Of a stretch of DNA of 64,000 nucleotides, positions 46,945 through 56,029 are shown one piece after another. The DNA is taken from positions 62,001-126,000 of the forward strand of contig NZ_SHLX01000002.1 of assembly GCF_004764705.1 (NCBI RefSeq), in the 5' to 3' direction. Numbering within the stretch: the first letter of the stretch is position 1; every line of letters starts with the position of its first letter. The stretch comes from Paenibacillus cymbidii. Its GTDB lineage: Bacteria > Bacillota > Bacilli > Paenibacillales > NBRC-103111. The position numbers and the translations under genes were made by a program. Below the pieces are notes generated by a model, which had not been told where the DNA came from, did not search any database, and worked only from the letters and a program-made list of their open reading frames with translations.

Positions 46945-49900
46945 TTAGTATGTCGGCGACGTCACCGTTCCCCCTGCGCCTGAACCTGCTCCCGCCGCTG
47001 CTTGGGAAGTCAACTCCTCCAGCATGAGCCGAACATCTTCCCGGTCGAACAAGTCGTCGCCGTTCCAATCCGGCAGTATGGAGCCGCTGCGGATCCAGCC
47101 GAGCAGGTCATTGATGCGGGCTTGCCCCCGGGGCGGCGCAGCCGGATCGATCGTGCCGATCGTCACCGTAGCCGTCGTTTCGTTGCCGGCTTCGTCGACT
47201 GCCCGGAACGTGAAGCTGCCGTTCGCCTCAAACGTATACCTCGAGACGTTTAAATCCCCTTCGTTCGTTGTCGCGAACACTTCGATGCTCTCATTGGCAG
47301 GCAACCGGGGGTAAGGAGCAATCGTGATGACCGGCGCTACTTTGTCAATGTTCGTGATCGTTACCGTCAGCGTGGCCGAGTTGCCCGCCTCGTCCGTGGC
47401 GACGAAGTCGAAGCTGCCGTTCGACTTGAACGTGTGACTTTGCGAGGTCCAACTGCCTTCGCTCGCCGTTGCGGTGACCGTGATGTCCTGATTCGTCGGC
47501 GTCGAACTATTGAACGTTCCGAGCGTAATCTCCGGCGCTACCTTATCGATGTTCGTGATCGTTACCGTCAGCGTGGCCGAGTTGCCCGCCTCGTCCGTAG
47601 CGACGAAGTCGAAGCTGCCGTTCGACTTGAACGTGTGGCTTGAAGCGTTCAACGTGCCGTCGCTCGGCGTTGCGGTAACCGTAATGTCCTGATTCGTCGG
47701 CGTCGTGCCGTTGTACGGGTCGAGCGTAATCGTAGGCGCCACTTTGTCGATATTCGTGATCGTCACCGTAAGTGTGGCCGAGTTGCCTGCCGCATCCGTA
47801 GCGACGAAATCGAAGCTGCCGTTGGCCGTAAACGTGTGGCTCGACTCGTTCAGCGTGCCGTCGCTCGGCGTTGCGGCAACCGTGATGTCTTGATTCGTCG
47901 GCGTCGTGCCGTTGTACGGGTCGAGCGTAATCGTCGGCGCTGTCGTATCCAGCGTGATGGAGGCATAGAATGCGGAGCCTTCATTGGCAAGCGCATCCCG
48001 AAATTGCATATAAACCTTCTTGAGCCCGTCCCCCGCCGCTAGCGTATACGCCCGGCTGGCGCTATACGTCTCCCAGCCCGTCCAGTCGACTCCATCGTCG
48101 GACAATCGCATCGTCGCCGCTCCGGTCGCTCCGTCGTTCATGGTCAGCGTCACGTTTCGGCTGTTGGTCAACGATGCGCCGTCGTTAATGACCGCCGTTA
48201 CGGTTGGCGGCGTCACATCGATCCCGTCATAATACAACACCGCTTCGGTCTGGTTGCCTGCGGCGTCGATCGCATAGGCCGAAATGTTGCGGTTCACGCC
48301 CCATGAGATCGGTCCCGTATAATCGACCCAGTTGTCTCCCCACAACGAGTATTTCTTCATCTCCGCATCGGACGGAAATTCGATGGCAACCGACGCTGCA
48401 TGCGCTCCCGTCATGGTCACGGTAAACGTCGGTGCAGCCGGCGCCACCGTATCCAGCGTGATCGTATCGGAAATTTCGGCATCGTTGATCGTACCGTTGC
48501 TGCCGCGAAGCTGCACGTACACCGTCTTCAAGCCGTCGCCGGACGGAAGCGTGTATGCTTTGGAAGCGGCGAAAGATTCCCAGCCGGACCAGTTGGAGCC
48601 GTCGGCGGAGAACCGCATGTCGGCCGCATTCGTGCCGCTGATCGTCAAATTGACGGCGGTCGTTTTGACCGCGGCCGCTCCCCCTGCAATGCTCACGCTG
48701 CCCGTCGGAGTCGGGCCCTTGTAGACCGTCACCGAATACGTACTGGATTCGCTGCCGCGGACAACCGTTACCGGAATGATTGTCTGCTCCCCGGTTAATG
48801 CCACGGTACGGTCGAGCTCGCCTTCAGCGCCGGAGCCAACGGTCACCGCGTCGGTCGCTTTTGCCTTGGTCGCCTTGACCTGAACTGACGCGGTTCCGCC
48901 CGGTACATGGAGCAAATAACGATACTGGTCCGGGTAAAAGTCGAGCGAAACCGGCGAGCCGCCGACCTGTACCTCCAATTGCGCCAAATTTTTGGCGAGC
49001 GTCGGCGACCCTGCGCTTTCGGCGAGATCCCAAGTCGCAGCGAAATCCCAGCCCGCACCTGTAAAAATCGTCTCCTGCAACAACTGCGACGAGGTCAATC
49101 CGACGGCTCCGGTGCCGGTCACTGTCGACGCGGTGGACCCGTAAGCCGAGCCCCCCATGGCCGTATTCCAGAAGGAGCCGCTCACTTCGCCGGCGGCTTG
49201 TCCGATGAGCCCGCCAGCGCCTGTCGGAATCGCTCCGTTCGCGTAACTTCGAATCAGATGGTAACCGGGATTCTGCAAACCGACAAGCCCCCCGATCGTA
49301 GACGATCCGCGTACGTCGGCTTTCGCAAACGTATCCGTGATGGTGCCCAGGTTCATTCCCGCCAAACCGCCTATAATGGAACTGACGCCCGTCTGGCCCA
49401 CCTGGCTTTCGACGTAGCTTTTTTCGACCGTGCCGAAATTGGTGCCGATAAGACCGCCCATATTTGAAGAAGTGACCGATAAACTGTTCGTTGACGATAC
49501 GTAGGAGGTCGAGCTGATTCTTCCTGCCGCCTGATTGTCCGCAACCGCACCGCCGACTTCCGTCGTGCCCGTTACGTTTGTTCCGCTGACACGGCTTTTT
49601 TCGATCGTACCGGAATTGCTGCCCGCCATCCCGCCGACGCTTTGACCGCCGCTGACGCTTCCTCCGATCACCTGGCTACCGGTGATGGTGCCGAGATTCG
49701 TACTTGCGATGGCGGCGGTAAATGCGCCTCCCGCAATGGTACTGTTGCTGACCTTCACATTCGAGATCGTGCCGTAGTTGCTGCCGGCAACCAAAGCCGT
49801 CATACTGAAACCCGGATTCGAAACGTTGCCGCCCGCGAACGTCAAATCCGATACCGCGCCGCCGGCGGCGATCGTCTTGAAAAAGCCCTGCTCATAGGTG

Positions 49901-50226
49901 GTGCCGGTAATCTTGACCCCCGCAATCGTATGCCCCTGCCCGTTCAAGCTTCCGGCAAAATTGGGCAGCGGCGTCCACCCGGCCGCATAAGCGGACTGGC
50001 TCAAATCGATATCGGCGCCCAGCACAAAAGATTTTGTCGGATAATTGCGGATTTCGTTCAACTGCGCCGCTGTCGTAATGACATACGGATCGCCGGAATT
50101 GCCAGTCCCGCTCTCAAACACGCCTGCGTGCGCCCGCATGGTTCCGAGCTGCATCAGACCCGCCGCAAACAGGAAAGCAAACAGCAGCCGGATTCCGCTC
50201 CGCACCCGCGCCTGGTTGTCCATCAT
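46945..50226 (-). CDS. Large exported surface protein: GLUG repeats, cadherin-like and Ig-like modules, dockerin-like C-terminus
   Basis: 1093 aa. Signal peptide to about residue 35 (cleavage near AHA-GVFESG). Residues 36-380 hold GLUG-type beta-helix repeats (LNGQGHTIAGVKITGTTYEQ, GGLIGTNFGTVEKSYVESQV). About 415-510 is a cadherin-like beta-sandwich (GSPVSLDFYPDQYRYLLHVP). Ig-like modules follow, then four 67-residue repeats (TPTNQDITVTATPSDGT, NSATLTVTITNIDKVAP). The last 60 residues (INDLLGWIRSGSILPDWNGD, LFDREDVRLMLEEL) resemble a dockerin or EF-hand pair. No LPXTG or SLH anchor is seen. Likely a glycan-binding or adhesive exoprotein. GGAGGG precedes the ATG; a second ATG follows directly. 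Confidence 0.82.
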   Translation of the reverse strand: MMDNQARVRSGIRLLFAFLFAAGLMQLGTMRAHAGVFESGTGNSGDPYVITTAAQLNEIRNYPTKSFVLGADIDLSQSAYAAGWTPLPNFAGSLNGQGHTIAGVKITGTTYEQGFFKTIAAGGAVSDLTFAGGNVSNPGFSMTALVAGSNYGTISNVKVSNSTIAGGAFTAAIASTNLGTITGSQVIGGSVSGGQSVGGMAGSNSGTIEKSRVSGTNVTGTTEVGGAVADNQAAGRISSTSYVSSTNSLSVTSSNMGGLIGTNFGTVEKSYVESQVGQTGVSSIIGGLAGMNLGTITDTFAKADVRGSSTIGGLVGLQNPGYHLIRSYANGAIPTGAGGLIGQAAGEVSGSFWNTAMGGSAYGSTASTVTGTGAVGLTSSQLLQETIFTGAGWDFAATWDLAESAGSPTLAKNLAQLEVQVGGSPVSLDFYPDQYRYLLHVPGGTASVQVKATKAKATDAVTVGSGAEGELDRTVALTGEQTIIPVTVVRGSESSTYSVTVYKGPTPTGSVSIAGGAAAVKTTAVNLTISGTNAADMRFSADGSNWSGWESFAASKAYTLPSGDGLKTVYVQLRGSNGTINDAEISDTITLDTVAPAAPTFTVTMTGAHAASVAIEFPSDAEMKKYSLWGDNWVDYTGPISWGVNRNISAYAIDAAGNQTEAVLYYDGIDVTPPTVTAVINDGASLTNSRNVTLTMNDGATGAATMRLSDDGVDWTGWETYSASRAYTLAAGDGLKKVYMQFRDALANEGSAFYASITLDTTAPTITLDPYNGTTPTNQDITVAATPSDGTLNESSHTFTANGSFDFVATDAAGNSATLTVTITNIDKVAPTITLDPYNGTTPTNQDITVTATPSDGTLNASSHTFKSNGSFDFVATDEAGNSATLTVTITNIDKVAPEITLGTFNSSTPTNQDITVTATASEGSWTSQSHTFKSNGSFDFVATDEAGNSATLTVTITNIDKVAPVITIAPYPRLPANESIEVFATTNEGDLNVSRYTFEANGSFTFRAVDEAGNETTATVTIGTIDPAAPPRGQARINDLLGWIRSGSILPDWNGDDLFDREDVRLMLEELTSQAAAGAGSGAGGTVTSPTY
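47345..47955. repeat. In-frame tandem repeat inside the surface-protein gene, 201-bp period
   Basis: GTTCGTGATCGTTACCGTCA recurs at about 47350 and 47551, and with small changes at 47752, exactly 201 bp apart. Three well-conserved copies and a diverged fourth code for the 67-residue modules. Repeat number may vary between strains. Confidence 0.85.
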
Positions 50227-50282
50227 GGTCCCTCCCCTTGTAAATGGGTCGTATTTTGTCGCAATGCATCTGGGACAATTAT

Positions 50283-50311
50283 CCTATAAAACACAAACAA
50301 ACGCCAATCAA
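50283..50311 (-). promoter_or_regulatory. Candidate promoter of the surface-protein gene
   Basis: Minus strand TTGATT, 17-nt spacer, TATAGG, about 60 nt before the start codon. Confidence 0.35.
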
Positions 50312-50339
50312 AACGCCGGCGACCGCCGCCACAACATGA

Positions 50340-50365
50340 GAAAGGCCGCCATAATCGGCGGCCTC
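50340..50365 (-). terminator. Terminator after ileS
   Basis: Minus strand GGCCGCC, GATTAT, GGCGGCC followed by TTTCTC, about 15-40 nt after the ileS stop codon. Confidence 0.75.
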
Positions 50366-50379
50366 GCATAACCACAACC

Positions 50380-53300
50380 CTACTCGATCTTCAAGCCGAC
50401 CTCGGCGTCGCCGATCGCCACGCGCTCCATGTCCGGCTCCGCCGCGTAACGCACGCTTTCGAGCAGCACGTTCTCCCGCAGCACGTCCTCGAAGCTGGCG
50501 AGCGCCTCCTTGACGGCGGCATCGGCGTCAATTACCAGCCGCACGCGCTTCTCAATCGGCAAGTCGAGCTTTTTGCGATAATCCTGCACGGCGCGCACCA
50601 CTTCGCGCACGAGCCCTTCCTGCTCCAGCTCCTTCGTCACCGTCGTATTGAGCGCAACGGTCATCTGGTAGCCAGAGGCGGAAGCAAAACCTTCCTTCGC
50701 CGACTTCTCGACGAGCAATTCCTCTACCGTCACATGCAGCGTTTCGCCTTCCGCCGCGATATCGAGGAACCCGGCGTCGACCGCCGCCTTCGCTTCCGCC
50801 GCGGACAGCCCTTTCAGCCGCTGCTGGATCGGGCCGACGAATTTGCCGTACTTTTTGCCGGCGGTCTTCAGATTCAGCTTCAGGCTGAACTGCACGAAAC
50901 CGCCGTCGCCTTCCTCGACGCGAATCGATTTGACGTTGATTTCCTCCTTGATGATCGCCTCGAAGCGACCGAGGTTGAAATCGCGGTCCAGCGACACAAT
51001 CAGCTCGGACAGCGGCTGCCGCGTCTTCAGGCCGGTTTCGTTGCGCACGTTGCGCGCCAGCTCGACGATGTTGCGCGCGGTTTCCATATCGCGCTCCAGC
51101 GCTTCGTCGATCGCGGACGCGTCCGCCTGCGGGTAGTCGGCGAGATGCACGCTGCCGCCGCCGCCGAGATTGCCGTAGACGTCTTCGGCAATGAGCGGCG
51201 CGTAGGGCGCGATCATCCGCGCCAGCGTCAGCAGCACATCGCGCAGCGTCTGGTACGCCGCCGCCTTGTCCTCGCTGATGCCGCTGCCCCAGAAGCGATC
51301 GCGCGAGCGGCGGATGTACCAGTTGCTCAGCTCGTCGACGAACGTTTCGATCTGCTTCGCCGGGTTTAGGAAGTCGACCGCGTCGAGCCCCTTGACCACC
51401 TGCTGCAGCGTGCTGTTCAGCCGCGACAAGATCCAGCGGTCGAGCTCGTTCGCGGACGTCTGGCGCGGGTGCTCCTCCGGCCGGTAGCCGTCGATCGTGG
51501 CATACAACGCGTAGAACGCATGCGTATTGTGGATCGTGTCGATCAGCTTCGACTTCGCTTCGGCGACGATCTGCTTCGAGAAGCGTTTGCTGTTCCACGG
51601 CGCGCTGTCCGCCAGCATCGCCCAGCGGAACGCGTCGGTGCCGTACGCTTCGATGATGTCCCACGGGTCGATGACGTTGCCCTTGCTCTTCGACATCTTC
51701 TGGCCGTTCTCATCGAGCACGTGGCCGGTCGAAATGACCGCCTTGTACGACGACTTGCCGTTGTACAGCGTCGAAACGGCGAGCAGGCTGTAGAACCAGC
51801 CGCGCGTCTGGTCGATGCCTTCGCAAATCATGTCCGCCGGGTACTGCTCTTCGTACGTCTTTTCGTCGCCGAACGGATGATGGTACTGCGCGAACGGCAT
51901 CGAACCGCTGTCGAACCAGACGTCGATCACTTCCGGCGTGCGGTCCATCGTGCCGCCGCAGGAGCAGCGCAGCTTGACGTCGTCGACGTACGGCTTGTGC
52001 AGCTCCAGATCGTCCGCCAGCGGCGAAACCGACTTCTCGCGCAGCTCCCTGATGCTGCCCGGCGCCGTTTCCTTGCCGCAGTCGCGGCATAACCAGACGT
52101 TGAGCGGCGTGCCCCAGTAGCGGTTGCGGCTGATGTTCCAGTCGACTAGCTCGTCGAGGAACTTGCCGAACCGGCCTTCGCGAATGTGGCCCGGGTACCA
52201 GTCGATTTTGCTGTTGTTTTCGATCAGCTGGTCTTTGACCGCCGTTGTCTGGATGAACCAGCTTTCCATCGCGTAGTAGAGCAGCGGCGATTTGCAGCGC
52301 CAGCAGAACGGGTAGCTGTGCTCGTATTTCTCCTTGGCGAACAGCAGCCCTTTCTCGGACAAATACTTGACGATGTCGACGTCGCAATCCTTCACGAACC
52401 GTCCGGCAAAATCGGTTACCTGCTCCGTATACTTGCCGGCGCCGTTCACGACGCTGACGAAATCGATGCCGTGCTGGCGCGTCGTGCGATAGTCGTCCTC
52501 GCCGTGCGCCGGCGCGGTATGCACGATGCCGGTGCCGCTCGAGTCGCTGACATAGTCGGCGTCGACGACAATGTGGCCTTTGCCGACGTTCGTCAGGTAG
52601 TGGAACGGCGGCACGTAGGCGGTGCCGACGAATTCGGCCCCTTTGTGCACGGACAAAACCTCGTAGTCTTCCTTGAACAGCTTCTCGACCAGGTTGTGCG
52701 CCGCGATGTACACTTCGCCGTTGTGCCGCACCCGCGCGTAGTCGATGTCCTTGTTCACCGCCAGCGCGATGTTCGCCGGCAGCGTCCATGGCGTCGTCGT
52801 CCAGGCGAGGAACGACTCGTTCGCCGCTTTGCTGCGGAATTTGACCGTGGCGCTCAAATCCTTGACATCCTCATAGCCTTGCGCAACCTCGTGCGAACTG
52901 AGCGTCGTCTGGCAGGCCGGACAGTACGGGCTGACGCGGTGGCCTTTATACAGCAGCCCTTTGCCGTGAATCGTCGACAGGATGTGCCAGACGCTTTCGA
53001 TATATTCGTTCTGCAGCGTGATGTACGGATCGTCCATGTCCGTCCAGTAGGCGATGCCTTCCGTCAGCTCGCGCCACTGGCGTTCGTATTCGAACACGCT
53101 GCTTTTGCACTTCTCGACGAACGCGGCAACGCCGTAGTTTTCGATTTCCTGCTTGCCGGAAATGCCGAGCTGTTTCTCCACGCCGAGCTCGACCGGCAAG
53201 CCGTGCGTGTCCCAGCCGGCTTTGCGCACGACGCGGTAGCCGGACATCGTTTTGTAGCGGCCGACGAAGTCTTTGATTACGCGCCCGAGCACGTGGCCGA

Positions 53301-53463
53301 TATGAGGCCGGCCGTTCGCCGTCGGCGGTCCTTCGTAGAAAACGAAGTTCGGCCGCCCTTCGCGGTTCGCGATCGACTTGCGGAACGTATCGTCCCGCTT
53401 CCACTGCTCCAGAATGCGCAGCTCGCGCGTCCGCGCTTTTTCTTTGACATCCACTTTTCTCAT
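50380..53463 (-). CDS. ileS: Isoleucyl-tRNA synthetase, type 2 (IleS2-like)
   Basis: Charges tRNA-Ile in the cytoplasm. 1027 aa class I synthetase: HIGH motif at residues 54-57 (GPPTANGRPHIGHVLGRVIK), editing domain in the middle, zinc-type cysteines (SPYCPACQTTL), KMSKS near residue 590 (DENGQKMSKSKGNVIDPWDI) and an anticodon-binding C-terminal part. N-terminal form, length and the HIGH context match the eukaryote-like type 2 enzymes, many of which resist mupirocin; resistance here is inference. A T-box leader with its own promoter lies upstream. Confidence 0.95.
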   Translation of the reverse strand: MRKVDVKEKARTRELRILEQWKRDDTFRKSIANREGRPNFVFYEGPPTANGRPHIGHVLGRVIKDFVGRYKTMSGYRVVRKAGWDTHGLPVELGVEKQLGISGKQEIENYGVAAFVEKCKSSVFEYERQWRELTEGIAYWTDMDDPYITLQNEYIESVWHILSTIHGKGLLYKGHRVSPYCPACQTTLSSHEVAQGYEDVKDLSATVKFRSKAANESFLAWTTTPWTLPANIALAVNKDIDYARVRHNGEVYIAAHNLVEKLFKEDYEVLSVHKGAEFVGTAYVPPFHYLTNVGKGHIVVDADYVSDSSGTGIVHTAPAHGEDDYRTTRQHGIDFVSVVNGAGKYTEQVTDFAGRFVKDCDVDIVKYLSEKGLLFAKEKYEHSYPFCWRCKSPLLYYAMESWFIQTTAVKDQLIENNSKIDWYPGHIREGRFGKFLDELVDWNISRNRYWGTPLNVWLCRDCGKETAPGSIRELREKSVSPLADDLELHKPYVDDVKLRCSCGGTMDRTPEVIDVWFDSGSMPFAQYHHPFGDEKTYEEQYPADMICEGIDQTRGWFYSLLAVSTLYNGKSSYKAVISTGHVLDENGQKMSKSKGNVIDPWDIIEAYGTDAFRWAMLADSAPWNSKRFSKQIVAEAKSKLIDTIHNTHAFYALYATIDGYRPEEHPRQTSANELDRWILSRLNSTLQQVVKGLDAVDFLNPAKQIETFVDELSNWYIRRSRDRFWGSGISEDKAAAYQTLRDVLLTLARMIAPYAPLIAEDVYGNLGGGGSVHLADYPQADASAIDEALERDMETARNIVELARNVRNETGLKTRQPLSELIVSLDRDFNLGRFEAIIKEEINVKSIRVEEGDGGFVQFSLKLNLKTAGKKYGKFVGPIQQRLKGLSAAEAKAAVDAGFLDIAAEGETLHVTVEELLVEKSAKEGFASASGYQMTVALNTTVTKELEQEGLVREVVRAVQDYRKKLDLPIEKRVRLVIDADAAVKEALASFEDVLRENVLLESVRYAAEPDMERVAIGDAEVGLKIE

Positions 53464-53508
53464 CGTTACCCGACCTCCGCCTGCAATCTCATATTGGCAA
53501 AAAAACGC

Positions 53509-53845
53509 AAAAAATCCCGTCCCCTAAGGGACGAGATCCGATTCTCGCGCTACCACCCTCGTTCCGCATCCGTACCTGCCTCATGGCAGCACCTTGCGGC
53601 TTCTCGATTCGCGCACGCATGCGTGCGCGTCCCTTGTAACGGCGGGCTCCCGGGACAGCTTACTGCTTAGGGCGTGTGTGAAAACCCGCTCAGGTTCTCA
53701 AACATTCCCTGGTTCGGCTGTCCTTCTCGGAGAGGATATTCCGCTGCTGCCCGAACGTCGGCTTTCAGCTCCCGGGGCCGACTCTCTGGGGATCAAGCGA
53801 TCAGCGTACTCGTTCTCGTCAACGAAGTTGTGCGATGCCATATGT
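53509..53845 (-). promoter_or_regulatory. T-box riboswitch leader of ileS
   Basis: tRNA-sensing leader. On the minus strand: Stem I with AGAGAGTCGG, GGAGCTGAAAGCCGAC and a candidate specifier ATC (Ile) in GGAATATCCTCTCC; a Stem II/III region with AAGCTGTCCCGGGA; the T-box GGGTGGTAGCGCG that pairs with the tRNA end; and a terminator CTCGTCCC, TTAG, GGGACGGG followed by TTTTTT at 53509-53535. Uncharged tRNA-Ile should favour the antiterminator and raise ileS expression. Confidence 0.93.
53668..53700. repeat. Sequence matching one end of the 160-bp MITE-like element, inside the T-box leader
   Basis: AGGGCGTGTGTGAAAACCCG followed by CTCAGGT matches the element end at 17.3 kb (GGGCGTGTCTGAACACCCG, CTCAGGT) with about three mismatches in 27. 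It lies between Stem I and the later stems of the leader. No opposite end is visible nearby. Confidence 0.45.
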
Positions 53846-53851
53846 AATCCA

Positions 53852-53880
53852 TTATTACACCATTTCAAATCATTAGTCAA
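53852..53880 (-). promoter_or_regulatory. Promoter of the ileS T-box transcript
   Basis: Minus strand TTGACT, 17-nt spacer, TAATAA, just upstream of Stem I. Confidence 0.6.
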
Positions 53881-53980
53881 CATCGCGGCTTCGCGGCCGC
53901 GGCCGACCGTCATGTTCGCGAACGAGGCACATACATTAGGCATATACACCGATTCAGCAAAAAGCGAAAGGAGCGCCGCC

Positions 53981-54652
53981 ATGATGCAATCGCCGCTGCT
54001 GCAGCAACAACCGGCGTCCGCCCAGCGGACCGGCCATCCTTCCTTCATCGAAGTTACAGGCACCGGCACGCTTGCGGCAGAGCCGGATCGTGCCGTCATA
54101 ACGCTCGGAGCCGTCACGGAAGGCATGATGCTGCAAAAAGTTCAGCTCGACAACGCCTCGATCATCGCCGCCGTGATCGGCGCCTTGATCGAAAAAGGAG
54201 TGCCGCGCAACCAAATCCAAACGAACGAGTTTCGCATCGACATCGTCTACGACTATGCGGACGGCAAACAGACGTTTCGCGGCTACAAAGTGACCCACCT
54301 GCTGCAAATTACGACCGACCGCGTCCGCGAAACCGGCCTGCTCGTCGACGCGGCGGTCGCCGCGGGCGCCAATACCGTAACCGGCATCCGCTTCCAGACC
54401 TCGCAGCCGGACGCTTACCTCGCCCGCGCGCTGGTACTTGCCGTGCGCAGCGCACAAGTGAAAGCACAGGCCATCGCCGGCGCGATCGGCGCCATCCTGC
54501 CTGCGGCTCCGAGCGAAGTGATCGAGCTGCCGCGGCCGGGCGAGCCGATCCCGTACCAGGCGGCCATGTTCAAAAGCGGAGGCGGCACGCCGATCGAGCC
54601 CGGCATGCTGACGATCGAAGCTTCGGTCAGGGTGCGGTACTCGCTCGCTTGA
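53981..54652 (+). CDS. SIMPL-domain (DUF541) protein without signal peptide
   Basis: 223 aa. Family motifs FIEVTGTGTLAAEPDRAVIT at the start, then QIQTNEFRIDIVYDYADGKQ, FRGYKVTHLLQITTDRV, ALVLAVRSAQVKAQAIA and EASVRVRYSL at the end. Most relatives (YggE/BP26 type) are exported, but here only a short Gln/Ser/Pro leader precedes the domain, so it looks cytoplasmic. GGAG lies seven bases before the ATG; a second ATG follows at once. Function of the family is poorly defined. Divergent from ileS. Confidence 0.88.
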   Translation: MMQSPLLQQQPASAQRTGHPSFIEVTGTGTLAAEPDRAVITLGAVTEGMMLQKVQLDNASIIAAVIGALIEKGVPRNQIQTNEFRIDIVYDYADGKQTFRGYKVTHLLQITTDRVRETGLLVDAAVAAGANTVTGIRFQTSQPDAYLARALVLAVRSAQVKAQAIAGAIGAILPAAPSEVIELPRPGEPIPYQAAMFKSGGGTPIEPGMLTIEASVRVRYSLA

Positions 54653-54668
54653 GCCGCGCGCGCCGCGG

Positions 54669-55661
54669 CTATTTCGGCGCCTTCTCCACCGTGCGGCGCA
54701 GCAGCACTTCGTTGTCGAGCACCAGATTGCTCGTCCAGATGAAGGAGCCTTTGCCGAATGCGCTGCGGTAATTGGTGTATTCTTTTTTGTTGTCGACGCC
54801 GACCGTTTGCTCGGAATAGGTGACGGCGTTCGGCCAGCGGGAATCGTCGAACGACGCGGCGTACCACCCGTCCGGCACGGCAAAATGCGCGGCATAACAA
54901 TCCGTGCCGCATGCCGGAGGCGACGACGTTTGCGGCGAGAGACGCTGCTCCTTGCCGTCTTTCTCCTCCAACCGGAGCGAGTCCTTGCTCGTCAGCGGCG
55001 CGATGTAGAAAGTTTGCGCCTTCCACGAGGCATCCGTCGCGGTGCCGTCGCTGAAGACGGCCACGATGCCCGCGTCGCCCGGGGCAAACTTGCTTCCTTT
55101 GTTGTCCTCGGTGCCTTGCCCGAGATTTTCCTCCCAATCGACGCCGTGGATTGCATACGTCATCGGGTACTTGGCTTTGAACCGAACGATCGACGCGTTG
55201 AACGGCGTATACGGAACCGGGTCTTTGGCTACCGGCTTGCCGCCCACGTACAGCTCGAAGTAATTGTCGGCGTAAATATAACCGGTGATGACGACGCCGT
55301 CCGGGTCGATTTCGACGACCGGTACGTTGTCCAGGTTGACGTCGGTCAAGCTGCGGTTTTCAATCCGTGTGCACGGGTTGGACAAGTCCCCTGCACTGGT
55401 CATCCCGGTTGCGATTTTTGCCGGTACGACCCATTTGACGCCGTCCTCGGACGTCACTTCTCCGATCGCGCTGACGCGGCCGCCGGGGCAATCGAGCAGC
55501 CGTGGCGTCGTGACTGTGCCGAGCCCTTTGGAGAAGCTGACTCCCCCCGCGGCAGTCGAAGACGAAGACGGCTGCGCTGTCGACGTTGCGGCCGGAACCG
55601 CGTCGCTGCCGTTCGAGCAAGCAACAAGCAAGCCGAACAAGAGCAGCATCATTTTCCACAT
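54669..55661 (-). CDS. Uncharacterised exported lipoprotein
   Basis: About 330 aa. The start at 55661 (MWKMMLLLFGLLVACSNGSD) has GGGAG upstream and a lipobox LVAC at residues 12-15. After a Ser/Thr/Ala linker the chain is beta-rich: VVITGYIYADNYFELYVGGK, KYPMTYAIHGVDWEENLGQG, DGWYAASFDDSRWPNAVTYS, GSFIWTSNLVLDNEVLLRRT. The last parts resemble galactose-binding-like jelly rolls in which a WP pair and a final LRR/VLLR strand recur. Two Cys (ACGTDCYAAH) may form a disulfide. No family name can be given. Its stop is 16 nt from the convergent SIMPL gene. Confidence 0.75.
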   Translation of the reverse strand: MWKMMLLLFGLLVACSNGSDAVPAATSTAQPSSSSTAAGGVSFSKGLGTVTTPRLLDCPGGRVSAIGEVTSEDGVKWVVPAKIATGMTSAGDLSNPCTRIENRSLTDVNLDNVPVVEIDPDGVVITGYIYADNYFELYVGGKPVAKDPVPYTPFNASIVRFKAKYPMTYAIHGVDWEENLGQGTEDNKGSKFAPGDAGIVAVFSDGTATDASWKAQTFYIAPLTSKDSLRLEEKDGKEQRLSPQTSSPPACGTDCYAAHFAVPDGWYAASFDDSRWPNAVTYSEQTVGVDNKKEYTNYRSAFGKGSFIWTSNLVLDNEVLLRRTVEKAPK

Positions 55662-55747
55662 AAACGATTCACTCCCTTTACGATACGCTACGGCAATAAC
55701 CATACCGCATGAAAAAGAAAATTTGGTGAAAACGCCCCCCGCTGCAC

Positions 55748-55770
55748 AAAAAAAAGCCCCTGGTTGGGGC
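55748..55770 (-). terminator. Terminator after the 661-aa exported protein gene
   Basis: Minus strand GCCCC, AACCA, GGGGC followed by eight T. The palindrome cluster lies between it and the gene. Confidence 0.75.
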
Positions 55771-55798
55771 CTTCACTGCCGCTCCGAGGAAGCGTCTT

Positions 55799-55999
55799 TG
55801 CAAATAGGCCCTGTTTTATTGCCTATTTCCGCAAAAACGGCCAGCCGCGCCGAAATAGCCAGTGAAATCACTGGCTATTTCGGTCAAAACGCCTTATTCG
55901 GGGCCGATTGGAGCGAATAAGCCATGTTTTCACTGGCTATTTCCGACGAGTCGCCCCAAATCGGGCAAATAAGCCATTTTTCACTGGCTATTTTCGCTG
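55799..55999. repeat. Cluster of four short palindromes (ATAGCCA/TGGCTAT core)
   Basis: Units near 55801 (AAATAGGCCCTG, TTGCCTATTT), 55852 (AAATAGCCAGTGA, TCACTGGCTATTT), 55915 (AATAAGCCATGT, TCACTGGCTATTT) and 55967 (AAATAAGCCATT, TCACTGGCTATTT). Spacing is 51-63 nt. It lies between two genes on the same strand. Confidence 0.75.
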
Positions 56000-56029
56000 C
56001 CCGGCCTGGCACGATGTCCCTAGCCGCCG

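Noticed and set aside
55799..55999. CRISPR array
   Set aside because: Spacing is regular, but the repeats are palindromic with variable centres, only three or four per cluster, and there are no cas genes.
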